64,000 bases of DNA from the NCBI GenBank assembly GCA_017165825.1, contig CM029372.1:7676001-7740000 (forward strand), written 5' to 3'. The notes below the pieces were generated by a model, which was given only the letters and a program-made list of their open reading frames with translations, searched no databases and had not been told where the DNA came from. Origin of the DNA: Hepsetus odoe. Its lineage: Eukaryota; Chordata; Actinopteri; Characiformes; Hepsetidae. Positions 38,501-52,200 of the stretch are shown one piece after another. Position numbers and translations under genes: made by a program. The stretch's first letter is position 1, and each line of letters opens with the position of its first letter.

Positions 38501-40026
38501 TTACAAAAACTAGCCTCATTCCTATACTACATCAAGGACCATGTGAGATTCTTGATAAATTTCCAACATCTTTAGAGAAAATGAAACTATGAGCTAACTT
38601 TTCTTTAGAAGACTTGAGAAGAATGTTCACTTTCTGTATGAATAATAAACTCTACCCCATCCACCCTCCCTAAAGTCTAAATGCTAAAGTTCCTCCTAAA
38701 ATGAACTCAAAGCAGAACCTGTTTTTTTGTTTTTAACCAAAAACAAACTGCTAAGACTACAGCAAGGCTGGGCAATATAGCAACATGTTATGGTTAATGT
38801 GATAATTAGGTCACTATAAGGCACAGTATGCTTTTTTAGCATATCATGACATCATCAACACTTTAAAAACATTATTTCATTAAAAGAATAATAAGTCTTG
38901 ATTGGTAAATGTTTTTTAAAACCTTTAAAAAAAATCATTGTAATGATGTTTTATAGTAGTTTGAAATGTGACACCACTATTGCACTGATCCATCTTATTC
39001 TACCTGCAAAAACAAGTATCAAGATGCACATCGTGAAAGTGTCTCAAGTGTTGCTGGGTTTTTTGCCAAATTGCCCACCCTGACCTCAACAGCCTGCTCA
39101 GATCTGAATCTGCTGATAAGTACAGGGTGTATTAAGAAAATAACTCTAGGAGCGTCATCTTGTAAACTCTTTTTTCATTCATAAATCTGGAGGGTTGCGG
39201 ACTCAGAAAAGTAAGAGTGAATTGGGTTCGCTGAATGGCTTGTGATACTGGAATGCTTCAAGGCAGACCGCCATTTTAACTGGTGGATATTGCAGTCAGA
39301 AACAGGCAACAGTTTTCTCTAACTTTTTGTTAAAAACAAAAAAAAAAAGCAAACATATTTAAGGTAAACTTATAGCATTTTTTATAAGTTCTTAAAACTC
39401 AAAAATGTCAGAATTGTCAGACATCAGCTTGTTCAGTCTGAAAGAAAGCTTTCCCTCTCATTGGCTCTGGCACCTGCAGAGCCTGCTCAATAAAGACGTC
39501 ACAATAATGGCTTGCATCAAGACCTTGCTGAAAAAAGCTACTCAACCTGAGTCTGGAAGGTCACAACAGGTCAAAAGAACAAATCATGACCTAAGGACTT
39601 AGCAAATATGCTTAAATTAAACAGAGTATGTGTAAGAAAACAAAATGCAAGATACAATTATATGGATAGTTTTGTCAAGGCAACGTGAACTGTGCGGCTC
39701 CCTGGAATTCATGTGTTGGCTATATAGGCAGCCAAGAAAGTGACATTCTTAAGTGCATGAGCTAGTGCTTGGTCCTCATGTGCATTCTGGTTTTCTCTAA
39801 AGTCTGACCATCTCCACATCCACTACAGCAAGTCATACCATCTCTGCAAAACCAATGGACTTAGAGAATTCGGAATTAATGTGTCCCCTCTAAGCTGGAG
39901 CAACTCTGTAAATCTTTAATATCTACAGAGATTAAGCAGCTCTTTGTGCAGAAGCAGGACAAGCTGTCCACTTGAGTTTACAAAGTTCTTGGATGCTTAT
40001 ATTGTTTCCAATGGCTGAATCACACT
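35573..40026. other. Intergenic and snx33 3' UTR, no other gene seen
   Basis: No recognisable gene. It contains one dispersed-repeat fragment (36218-36300: GGAGCCTATCCCAGGTC, ATGCCGGTCCATGGCAGGG). The part nearest 40026 must include the snx33 3' UTR, but I cannot place its polyadenylation site. Confidence 0.5.
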
Positions 40027-40280
40027 TTAGAGGTTGTCATACATGTGGAGGGTCCTCTCCAGCTGCTGGCCCACACGCTGGTAGAACGCGATCTGCTGGC
40101 GGAGGTAAGCCTGCATCATCTCTTTGAAGTCTACTTCCCTGCGTCTGTGGAAGTGGTTCATTTCGGCTTGCAAGGCGAAGCCCACCGTCCTGCAGCGCTT
40201 CCGGATGCCATCTGCCTCTTCCTGATCCATCTTCCCCTCATCGCTCATTCGCTGTGACTCCTTTACCTTCGCAAAAGCAC
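40027..40280 (-). CDS. snx33: snx33 coding exon 2: end of BAR domain
   Basis: The acceptor on the - strand is TTTTTTGTTGTAG|GTGCTTTT with the first base at 40280. The exon encodes AFAKVKESQRMSDEGKM onward to LERTLHMYDNL and stop TAA (40029-40027). It adds 83 residues after the split glycine. Phase and sequence both match the upstream exon. Confidence 0.95.
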
Positions 40281-42643
40281 CTACAACAAAAAAGAGAAGA
40301 GTCAGACCGGTGTACTTATTAACCCTTATTTCTGTTGAGCCACTAACGCATTTCCATTTTAAACTGAATCTAGATTTTATAATTACGTGGTTCTGATTGA
40401 TCTAATTAATCATACATTTCCTTAAGGCATTACTTTAGCAGCGGTTTTACACCCTGCGTGAGATTGAACAAAGTCTGCAATTTGGACAATATCCTATTTG
40501 GCATAAAAAGACACATCTGCACAGCATAAAAAGAAAGGATGATGTTTCTTTCCTCAAGCAAGACTGTGTTGTAATAATTTTCACAATGGAATTATAACAA
40601 AGTCTCCCATCTACTTCCAAACTGCAGACGTCTCATTGGTTAGGTAGGGCTGAATCTTCACATACAGCAACAGAGTTTCTCAATGTTGAGCTACACGTCG
40701 GAAATAAAAAAAAAATTTTAATGTGCGTCTATGAACAAAAAGGTAACAGCACTTCCACTTCCAGCACCACCACTATTGGGTTCCTGAGCAAAACCCTCAA
40801 CCCTGAGTTGCTCCAGGGAGACTGACCCTGTGTTTAGGAAAGTCGTACTGAATAAGAGCATCTGCTAAATGGCATAAATATAAATGTACATATTCAAAGA
40901 TAAATGAAAGTGACAACCCTTGCGAGGTCACAGCACAGCACACAGTGAAATTAGACCTCTGCATTTAACCTATGCACTCAAACACCGTGCAGCAGTGGGC
41001 AGCTATTGAAAACGCCCGGGGAGCAGTGACAGGGACGGTACCTTGCTCAAAGGTACCTCAGGGCAACCAACTGGAGAGGGGAATTGAACCCACAATCTTC
41101 CAATGCGAGGGCAACTCCCTAACCACTAGGCCACCGCTGCCCCAGTGGTGGCCTGCCCCAAATGATGTCTTTGAAAGAGGACCCTACTTGTTCTAGCAGC
41201 AGAGTGACTTCCAATTCCTAATTTCAGGGACAGTCCCCCCACAACTTGGGGTTGAGGGTTTTGCTCAGGAACCCAATGGTGGTAGTACTGGAGGTGGGAT
41301 GAACCTGCTACCTCTTGGTCTGTAGACGAGTATCCTACCACTAGACTACCACCCACACATGCACAAAGAGCTGCTTTATCTCTGCTTATATTAAGAAAAA
41401 TCACTAGGAAGTCACAACCAAGCGGTAAAAAGAAACATCCCTTATTAATGCAAAACTAGTTTTGAGCAGAAGACAAAAGCTGTTCCTCTCTGCATTCTGC
41501 TATTTCTGTCCTGTTTTGATTCTGGAATCATGTTATCACATATGGGGATCACACTGTTCACCAACACTGTCAGAAGCACAGTTGTATTTTTCACACTTTT
41601 AATTTTTTGCTTTAAAACATTGAAACCACACTTCAATATTTATCTTGATTTTTTGGCTTAAAACATTGTCACGGCTGATTTAAATCTCTGCCTCTGCGTC
41701 CCCATGGGGGTATTTTGCAAATAGAGACGTTGAAATAAGTGTCCGCTAACATAACTGAGTTCTCAAGGACCACCAGATTTTTGCTCCAGTCAAACCCACA
41801 ATGCAGTAATAGTGCAAAAATGTGGACCATCTGGGCGTCCTTAAGGACTGGTATGAGAATCACTGCCCTGGGGTGGGGTCAATGTGTAAAGTCCAATGGA
41901 CAGAAGGTGGCTTTCCGAATAATTTAAAATAACTGAAAGTTTTTTCACAATAATCCATGTCCAGAATAGATTAGATTGAAAAAAAATCTGTCTGTATCAT
42001 GATTGTATATCCTTGTCCACTACATCTATATTTGACCTAAATTTAATTTATATTTTATTATTTTGAAATTTAAAGTAATACAAATTACAAATGGAGTTAT
42101 AATGATTAATTTTAGGCAAATCAGCAGAATGCAATGTTTTCCTATCTCTAACAATTATGATTTAATTCACTATTTTTTGTAATATTTTGTAGTTCTCTAA
42201 TTGTTTCTTTTGATTTTGTGTTAGTTCTGGTCTGAGGGTGTACTTTTTGGAAGCTGTTCTCCAAGTCCTTAACAAGACTAAAAACAGATTGCTTAACAAA
42301 AACCTCTGTACAGAACGTCCAAAGGAACAGAAGAGATTTTGGAGGTGTTCACATCATGTCTAACATTTTCTTCTATGCGGTGATAAAAACAAATCAGACA
42401 AACACTTGGGGATGACAACAAGTTTTCACAATGTGTCTCACAAAGTCAGATTTTTTTGTGATCAGAAGAAATAGAGCTGAACATGACCACACAATGGCTT
42501 GTCAAACCAGACATACAGGACTTAGGCAAACTGTAGCTCTCTGCAGAAAATGGAAAACAGAGCAGAGCCTGAATAAAAAAACAACTGCCCTCAGGTTAGA
42601 GGGCCATAGAAATGTCCACTGACCTGGAAATCTATGTGCGTGT

Positions 42644-42677
<34 letters not shown>

Positions 42678-43043
42678 ATACATTGCACAAACAACTCCTA
42701 TTGTCCTTTAATTCTGAGAGAAAGTGAACAAGAAAGAGAATTAAACAATGAGAACACAAGAAAAAGCACACTTAAAACCAGAGATGAGAGAACACAAGAG
42801 AGGTAGACAGAGAGAGCTGTAAATAAGAGATAGAGACAGAAGGAAGGAGCACACAAGAAAAAAGAAAAAAGAGAGAGAAAAGAGACTGCAAGAGAGAGAT
42901 TGAGATGAGGAAAAAAAAGCAAGAGACTTTAAGAGGGAGTATAAGATGGGAGAGAGGGAGAGAGAGAGAGAGAGATTAAGGACTGTGTGGGGGGTAAAGA
43001 TTTGTTCTCCCTGTAATCTGAAACAGGAAGTTAGCTGCTGAAA

Positions 43044-43079
<36 letters not shown>

Positions 43080-46000
43080 GTGCGTGTGTGTGCATGTGAG
43101 AATCTGCATTAACATTAGTTCTGGACCTAAACTAAAGCAGTACTATTGCAGCTAATCTAGAATCTAGCTCTTTGGTGCATTATGTAAAATAAGCCACAAG
43201 CTGAGAGACAAGTGAAACCACTGTCAGCGCCAAGCACAAAGTTCAGCCCTCCATGCCCTTCCTTGTGTTCGGCACATATACACACACATCATATCTTTCT
43301 CCCGTAGCAGAGGTCACAGTGTGACTTCCCAGGTTTTCCCTATTGTTCTATAATCTAACGGCCAACACCCACAGTGCATGCACAGCTGAGAGCCAAGCCC
43401 ACAAACCAAACTTCATAAGTTTGTAATAAAGTTGTGTATGGCTGGTTTGGCTGGGCCCATCACTGATTCTAATCATCAGTCATCAGCTTTAAATTTTCTC
43501 CATTACTATCTCAATGCTGTTGCCACATTTGTTTGCTATATAACACAAATTTTAAAAAGCTATTCATATCAGTTAGAGCAAAAACAGCAGCTGCCTTCAT
43601 CTTTACTACCAAATCTATAAGACGTGCACACTGATACAAATTACATTCTGAACACACTTACTCACTGATAACCAAAGTGCAAGCAACAATAAAGGCAGCA
43701 TCTTGTTTTCTTTATACAGTGAAAACAGTATAAAAGCTCCACATGTTAATCCATATTTCTATGGTCAGCATGGACAACTTCGAAATATCTTCGAAATCTT
43801 TAATGCCCTTATTGAAAGAGGACAAAGCCGCTGAATATATTCTCAGATATGAAGGTGAGTAAGAGGGCATTTAACAGCTTAAAAAACCATGAAGTACCGC
43901 AACTACATACTAATACTTATATTTAAAAAGTAATATTGCTCAGCACCAGCCACTGCAAACTCTTATGAGCAAGACATCCCTCAGCTTGCTTTGGACGTCA
44001 GGGCATGCTGCTTTCATTATAGCTGGCTGAGCAAGAGTTAAAATTCCACAGATCTTCCTGCCATGTCAAGCTGCTTAAAAAATCCCCTTTCATTCTTTGA
44101 AGAGCAGCGTGACTGTGATCCAACACCTGGCGTACCTTCCCATGTGCCACTACTATACAGTTGCCTTTACTCAACAAAACCTTCACACAATCTCAGGTGC
44201 TTTCAACCTGCATTAAGTTTTTCTATGAAACAACTGCTCAAAAAACAAGAAACATAACCCGTATTCATTCCAACTAACTGATTCAATGAGCTATCAAATA
44301 AAACCAAGAAAAGCCTGCATGGGAATTTTCCTTCATTCTATTCCTATTTGCTGGTAACAGTTAGCTTAAATAGCTACCAAGCTGTTTTAAACACCTGTGC
44401 CAGTATTTGATCTGCCTTGCTAGTCTGCTACATTATGATCTACATAGATCATTTTTAAGCTTTGCGACTTTTGACAACAATAAAAGAAAGACACTAGCTA
44501 GATCTATTACAATTATCATACTAATGGAATGATCAATTTTATTGCATGGGACATCGATTATTTCTGAAATGCATAAAATTATGTTTAAACTGCAACAAGT
44601 AGCAAAGCCTACATAAGTGAAAGTGACTATTCTTGTCATTGTGAAACGCTGCACAGCGCAACGCAATGAAATTCATTTCACCCATACAGCACAGGGACAG
44701 TACGTTGCTCAATATGTAGGTTTACCTCAGGGCAACCTACTGGAGAGGGAATCGAACCCACAATCCTCCGATCCAGGGCCACCTCTCTAACCACTAGGCC
44801 ACCACTGCCCAGCCAACTGCATTTAAAATCATTATGAACTGGGACATACCAAATTCCAGTTCTGCATGGCTCTAGGGAAGATGCTTAACGGTCCTTTCCA
44901 GGTGAACTGGGGAATCAGAATTTTATCTGGTATGCAAGTCAGATTTTTGAGACAGAAAGTCTGAGGAAGTTCCAGAAGGGCTGCTCTTTGTATCAAAGCG
45001 TTTTGTGAGCTGCCGTAAATAGTGTTTATTAGCACTTCTGACCCATTTGTGTCTCATTAAGACACTTTTTAACATCTCCGTGCACCTGTTGCTGTGGTGT
45101 TTGAACCACAAAATTAAAAACTACTGCAAAAAGTTTCTCAGCTGGTATTGCAAGCAGCTAACTTAAGGAGAAACAGTATTACAGCAAAAAAAAAATCACC
45201 TACCCCAAAGAAAATAATAATAACTGGAAGTGAAAATGTAAAGGTTTCCAACTGCTTTTACCAAAACACAGTCCAACTTCCACAGCACTTGCCATTGCAG
45301 AAAAAATCAAAACAAAAAAAAAAACAAAACTCATAAACCCATCAGCAGGTTCACCTTCCTGGCTTTTGAGTAGCTATGAAAAACTGAACCTAAGGCATGG
45401 AAAAAGTCTACTGTCTGTAATATCCCTTCTTGGTGTGTGTGGCTCATAAATCATATCCGAGGAGGAGACGATGATAATGAAAGGACAGGAAGTTGGGAAG
45501 AACACTGCTAAACAGAGTCTGTGATCAATGTGTGTCTGAGTTTATTTCTTTGAGGGATGTATGTTTCCCATTTGCTCTAGCGGAAAGGCGATCGTATCTC
45601 TGACTGAGCACTTTCAGATCTGTGCGCCTACTTTCACTCAGAGCAAAACCAGACAGTTAAGAATTGCATGCAGCCTCGGTTAGAAACCAATCTGATGGAG
45701 TGCCCACAATCAATTAAAATTATAGAGCCTCCACAACTGCTCCAAACTGACCATTAAAACCCATACCGTAAATCAGAAGGCGCTATAGCAATCCTTTCTC
45801 TGAAAGTGGCTCTATGTCATGTTTAATGTTTGATAAACAGCAAAGCTTTCTGATGTGGTTCTGCATGTATGACACTGTGAGGTGAACTGAGTTCTGCTGA
45901 GCTGCATACAGATCACAGATTTGACCTAAATGGAGCCTGATGTGCTTGCACTAAGCTTTACAAGGCTTTGATTGATTAACATGGATGCCACCGCAAGTGA

Positions 46001-46098
46001 CCCATCCCCCATGATTAGCACCCGGGTCAGAGAGTGCAAAGATAATAGAGCTGCCGCTTTAAAATACAGTCAAGCGCTGCAGTTTTATCAGGGGATCA

Positions 46099-46144
<46 letters not shown>

Positions 46145-46178
46145 CACAGAAAGAAAGAAAGTGTAACAAAGAGGGTGA

Positions 46179-46249
<71 letters not shown>

Positions 46250-49200
46250 CAAAGAAACTCTGCAACAAAGAGGGCGAAAGTGAGAAAATAACAGAAAAAT
46301 GTGCATTCCTTTGGGCTTGGCCTGGTATCATAAGGAACAAATCGAAGCGGCTGTTAAGCTGAATCACACAAAAGGTGATTCCTTTCACTCATGCATTTAT
46401 GCATTTGTATTTTGGGTCAAGGCACATGTAGCAGAACCTACACATTCTCCCTTCAAGCTGTGCCTAAGCACAGAAGAGCGAAGCAACAGCAAGAGACATT
46501 AAATTGTCAGCAGTGTTTTTAATGTGTCTAACAGGCCTGCAGTGCCGTAGAAACACTGCAAGGAATGTCAGGCTCTTTGGCTTGAGCTGGAAAAACAGTC
46601 GAATCCTTCACTAGGAGTTATCGGTAAGCAAATATGAACACGTAAACTGAAGAATCAGGTAGGACACGATGCAAGAATGCAAATATACCTGCAAACTGTG
46701 ATGTTAGATTAGTAGTATCGCAATAACCTTGACAAAGCTCATGTTACAACAGGCTGCACCAACAAGTACTGAGATTGCTCGCAGTGCACCCTGACTCCAG
46801 GAATAAACAACAACACCGCAAATCCTCTGGCCTTTAGAGGAACAGGCATGATTACAGAGCACAGCAGTTCTCTACCAGTTGACCACTCACATAGTAAAGC
46901 TTAACATGGATTCTTCCTGCTTTGGTTCAGATTCAGACTTGCATCTGTCGTTTCATGCATGACTGGACGACTTACACCTCAGTCCTCAACTAGACACATT
47001 TACTGCATCGTGCACAACTTCTTAACTTCCGTGAGATTAACTTCAACTTCTTCGTGCACAACTTCTTAGCTTCCTATTAAAAGGTGATTTTAGGTGGCTG
47101 GAGACTGGCAGGGTATTATCAGTTTGGCATGGAAGTGAATATTCACTGTTACTCTACTTAAAGCACTCATTTAAACATAGTGTTTCGTCACTATCATGCA
47201 CCGGTCCTCAAGGGCCCCCAGGTTGACCATGTTGTTGCTTAAAACCAAACAGAACTCAATCCAGTCATTATAATAATTGAATAACCAGTGTACCGTTTAA
47301 TTAGTGAGCTAAAGAGGAACTCAATTAAGGTTTGAGAGGTGTAACATTTTTCTATCAATCCATCCATCATTTTAGCTAGAGTCAATCCCAGCTTTTCTAG
47401 GGCAAAAAGCAGTAACACCCTTAAGAGGTCACCGTTCCATCACAGGGTAGGAACACACACAAGCACACTTACAACCAGGTAATTCAGCATCTCCAATCTA
47501 GTGGACGTGCATGTGAGTTGTGAGGAAACCCATGCAGACAAAGGGAAAAGATAGAAACTCTAGACAGAAAGGATCCAGGCTGTGGGGCTGGGAATCAAAC
47601 CCAGCACCTTCTTGCTTTGAGTCAACAGCACTGGCCATTGTGCTCCCATGCCAACCTAATTAGAAATCTGTTATAGATATTTTTAATAAGTCCCCCAACA
47701 CTGTTGGCAGCGTAGAGTGAAACTGAACAGGAATGTGAACTCAGTAGAAGCGCTAAACAGCTTATTATGTTCTGTTCTTCAGATGGAGCTAGAGATGGAG
47801 TCCCGGCCCACCAGCTTTTAAAGTCGGTCCTTACTCTGGGCAAAATCGCACCACATCATTTCCACACAATCTGATCACACTTCTGATATTATAAAAGGCA
47901 GAGCTGTGGGAAATACAGCTGGTCCCTGTGCTTTAAACTGAAGGCCAAGTCTGCACAAATGGAAAGGAGGAGAAGGACTCTTTTCTCCTTTAAAAAATAA
48001 ACAGCTAGGCCTGACTAAAGAAAGAGCGGTCAAGAATCCTGAGCGACTGCTGCGCTGAAATTCTGGAATTACACAAAGCCAAAATCCTGGAACTGAGGCA
48101 AAAGTGTAGGTGTGGTGCAGAGATTATTCATACACTGCATGCTACATAAAATGGCTTTGTCGGCTCACACCAGTCTAGGACTGCATGTAGTGACAGAGCA
48201 GGTTTCAAACATGCCACACGTTTCCAGCCTCTCAGTATGAGTCACTATTACTGTGTGTGTGCGTGTGTACATGTGTGTGAGTGTTAAATAAAAATACAAA
48301 GCATGGTCTCACTTTTCTCTCCTGTCTCACTGCCTTTCCCACTGGAACTGAGCAGATGGAAAGGTCATTTGGCCCTCTCTCAGTCCTGTCCCCTCCCTTG
48401 GCACAAAGCTCCATTTCCCCTTTCCCCTAAAGGAAAGCTGTACAGGGCCCTTAGAAATTCCGGTTGTGAGGCTAGCCTGTCTGTCTGTCTGTCTGGGTAT
48501 GTGTGTGTGTGATTTTAAGTGTGAGTATGTGCATGTCTGGTCCACATCAAAGCTTAGCTCTCTCTTCCTCAGTGCCAGGAAGGCATAGTAAATCAAATTA
48601 GTGCAGTGAACACGTGGGAACAGGAGTCATAAGGATTTCTGACCTCTGCTATTGGCACGCCATACCAGACTAATCAGAGTGTGATTATGAATAACGGTTA
48701 ATCTATTATCAACCACAATCACCGAACCTGTGCTTCTCAGAACCAGGTAATGTTGAAACGCATACATGGTGTCTTGAGGGCAGCCAAACAATTTAGACAC
48801 ATTTTAAAGGAATAATTTTCTTATTTACTTACTTACTATTTTCTCTAACCTTATCTTTTAATTCCACGCTTCATGAAAGAAATTCTTACATACTGTCATC
48901 ATTTGCATTCTTTATAGCCTAGTGGTTAGGGAGTTGCCCCAAATCTGAAGATTGTGGGTTCGATTCCCTCACCAGTAGGGTGCTGTGAGGTACCCTTGAG
49001 CAAGGTACCGTCCCCGTCACTGCTGCCCCCTGCTGCACGTGTGTGTATGGGTGAAACGCAGTGGTTGAATTTCATTGTGTAGCGTTGTGTGCTGTGTTTC
49101 ACAATGACGTGGATAGTCACTTTCACTTCACTTTCACTTATAGTCAAGTTATGTGTCTTGAAATCTCCACTTCTGAAATATGATGAACTGGATATTCATC

Positions 49201-52200
49201 TTATGATGAATTCTCACTGTGAAAGTGCAGTGAAAGTGACTATCCGCATCATTGTGAAACACAGCACAGCACACAGTGAGATGCAACAAAATTCAACCAC
49301 TGCATTTAACCCATACACACACGTGCAGCAGAGGCAGCTGGTGGAAACAGTGTTGGGGATGGTACTTTGCTCAAGGGTACCTCAGGGCAGACTACTGGTC
49401 TGGGATTCAAACCCATGACCTTTCGATCCTGTGGCCAACTCCCCAACCACTGGGGCAGAGTGTCTTATGCATTCCTAATAACTTTTGTGGTTTTAGTCAT
49501 TCTACGGTTCCACTATTCATCACTCTGGACACATTTTACATTTCCTGATTTCTATTTACAGGTTCATAGTTTACTTTTTGTCTGAAAGCTGCAATTTTGC
49601 ACAGGGCTTTAATGTTATATACTTGTCTGATATTGCTTTTATTTGAAAGAAAACAGAGATTCTAAGGTTTTAACGTTAGTGGCTTAAACGTAATGGAGCT
49701 AATTAGTGCAGCTAAACATACACTGCACCAACAACTTTTCCATTTCACAACTGAAGTGCCACTGGACAAGGGACTAAGCTCCACACCTGTCCCCTTGGGC
49801 CGGTATTGAACTCCACTTCCTCGGCTCCTGTTCTGTGTTTATGTGGTACATATGGGATGAGTTAAGTGCAGAGGACAAATTCCCTGCTCACCGTTCAAAT
49901 AGTGTTTGAATGTGTGCACACACAGGAACTTCACTTCATGTAATTATGTATGATAAAATATTACCTAAATAATAAAAGCTTTAAAATCCACAAAATCCCA
50001 AAATACTCCCTCACCCAACCCCCACTAGCTCAGAAACATTTTGTCCAGCCACATTGACAGTAGGGTGACCCAGCGCTTCAGGTCAAGGCTTCATGAGCTC
50101 AACTACAGATTTCACAACTAAAGACATACTCAAGCAGAAGGTCTCCAGAGAGGCAGTTCAGAGCAGTGTTTTGTTTCTCCTAGTTCATCTGTTATTTTTC
50201 CTTTGCTGATTAGCTCTCTGTGATCCTTCTCTGCATGATACACTGTTGAGGGACTCAGATTTCTTATTGCCAAGTATATTTCTGCAGCAGTGGGTGACTG
50301 ACACCTGAGCTGCCGTGCAGGTCCTCTCTATTCTCTCTGACCTTTGGCTTTTTTTTAATGGAAACAAAACACCAACAGGTGTGTTTTGAGTGGCTACTAC
50401 TCAGTGCACAAATATTGATCCCTCTGACAGGATCTAAGAAGCAGAAAGTTAAAGTGAAAGTGACAACCCTTGTCATTGCGAGGTCACACCACAGCACACG
50501 TGAACCACAACGAAATTGGACCTCTGCATTTAACCCATGCAGCAGTGGGCAGCTACTGAAAGCGCCCGGAGAGCAGTGACGGGGACGGTACCTTGCTCAA
50601 GGGTACCTCAGGGCAACCTACTGGTGAGGGAATCGAACCCAGTCTTCCACTCCCTAACCACTAGGCCACCGCTGCCCCTGAAGTTCTAAATGCTTTTCTA
50701 GAAGCTACACATTTCCAAAGAGTCAATGTATAAAAGAAAACAAAAACTAGACACATAATCAACAGCCTCGATAATGTAAGCATGTGTTACATTCAACAAA
50801 ATCCATTATGCCCAGCAATAAGCCACTATAGAGTACCCAATCATAAAGCCCCCACCGCTGATGTGCAGCTCTGGAGATATACCAGCCGTCAGAAAGGATT
50901 TCTGTAAACAGCATCATGCATGTTTTATATTTTCTAGTCCTCTCATTCTTCCCCTGCCCCTTTTTCATCAGTCCCATATGTGGCCCACACCACACCCTCA
51001 GGGCTTTACTCTGGGATTCCATTAGTTTACCTACTTTAAGAAAAGCAAACCATCTAGTATTGTAGTTACATGACTGTAAATGAAAAAGCACATGCAAGGA
51101 TATGAAAAGCGAGATTCGTTTGCTCTGTTGTTTGCGGACTGCCATGGAGATCAAGGCAACATAATTATGTAGTTGTATTACTGTTGCATCCTCTTTAGAG
51201 CCTGTGCCCTAAAATATAAACTTGTGTATTAAGCTTGTTACAATGGCGTTATTATTATAGGTTGGTAGATGGCTTTGTACTATTCTCAGGTTGGACAAGT
51301 TTAGAATTTAATGCTTTGTAGAGTGCAGATTAAAGGCCCACTCCTCCTGGGACAAAGTCTTTAATGATCGAATGCAACTTTGCATGCATTTCAGGAGGCA
51401 TGTTAGAAGAGGGGGACATTCAGTACAGGGACATAACTTTGCTCACTGGATGGCAACAGCAGGAACAGACTGGAACAGTGCAGTCTGCATTTAAGTTCTA
51501 ACACCTGCTAAAGTTACTACTCACATGATGAGATGAACAGGGTGTGTGATCAAGAAAATCAGGGTGTGTGATCAAGAAAATCACCAGCGCCACACTTGCC
51601 TAATTATATGGAAGGGTGTTGAGCAACCTCCAGGGTTCAGCGGAAACTACAAAATCTTTCTTGGTCTATGATATCTTAAGAACATGATGCACTGCTTATT
51701 CTCATCTGAAAAAAAAAGTCAAAAACTAGTCCAGATTTTTACAACTAAAGCGGATCTGTTCTTTTTGTATCAAAATGAACAAAAATATGGTTTTATTAAA
51801 ACATTACAGACAGTTAAGGGAAGGCAAAGGGTAAAATAATATAACAGTGCATTCTAGCTGTTAGCCTGGCTCCACTGTTCCTCAGTGATGACTGGGCTGA
51901 GATGCTCCTGCGACATTAAAGTTACTTGTCAAGAATTTGCTGTGCAAGCACAAACTCGCCACTGGCAAGTGCAAGATTCTTTCTTTATGGTGTAATAAAG
52001 GACATGTGGGGTGAGGGGCAGCTGCTGAGCATGGGAAAAAGATCAGTATCCCATTGTTCACTACACTTCACTAAGAACAGTTTAAGCCTTCCAATGCATT
52101 TGAGTGAGATGACAACAAATCAGCATATTCACTCCATGAAGGAAGATCTTTTAGATACTACTGTCAAATCTCTGGGTCTTGGGACTCCTGGGTGTTGCCA

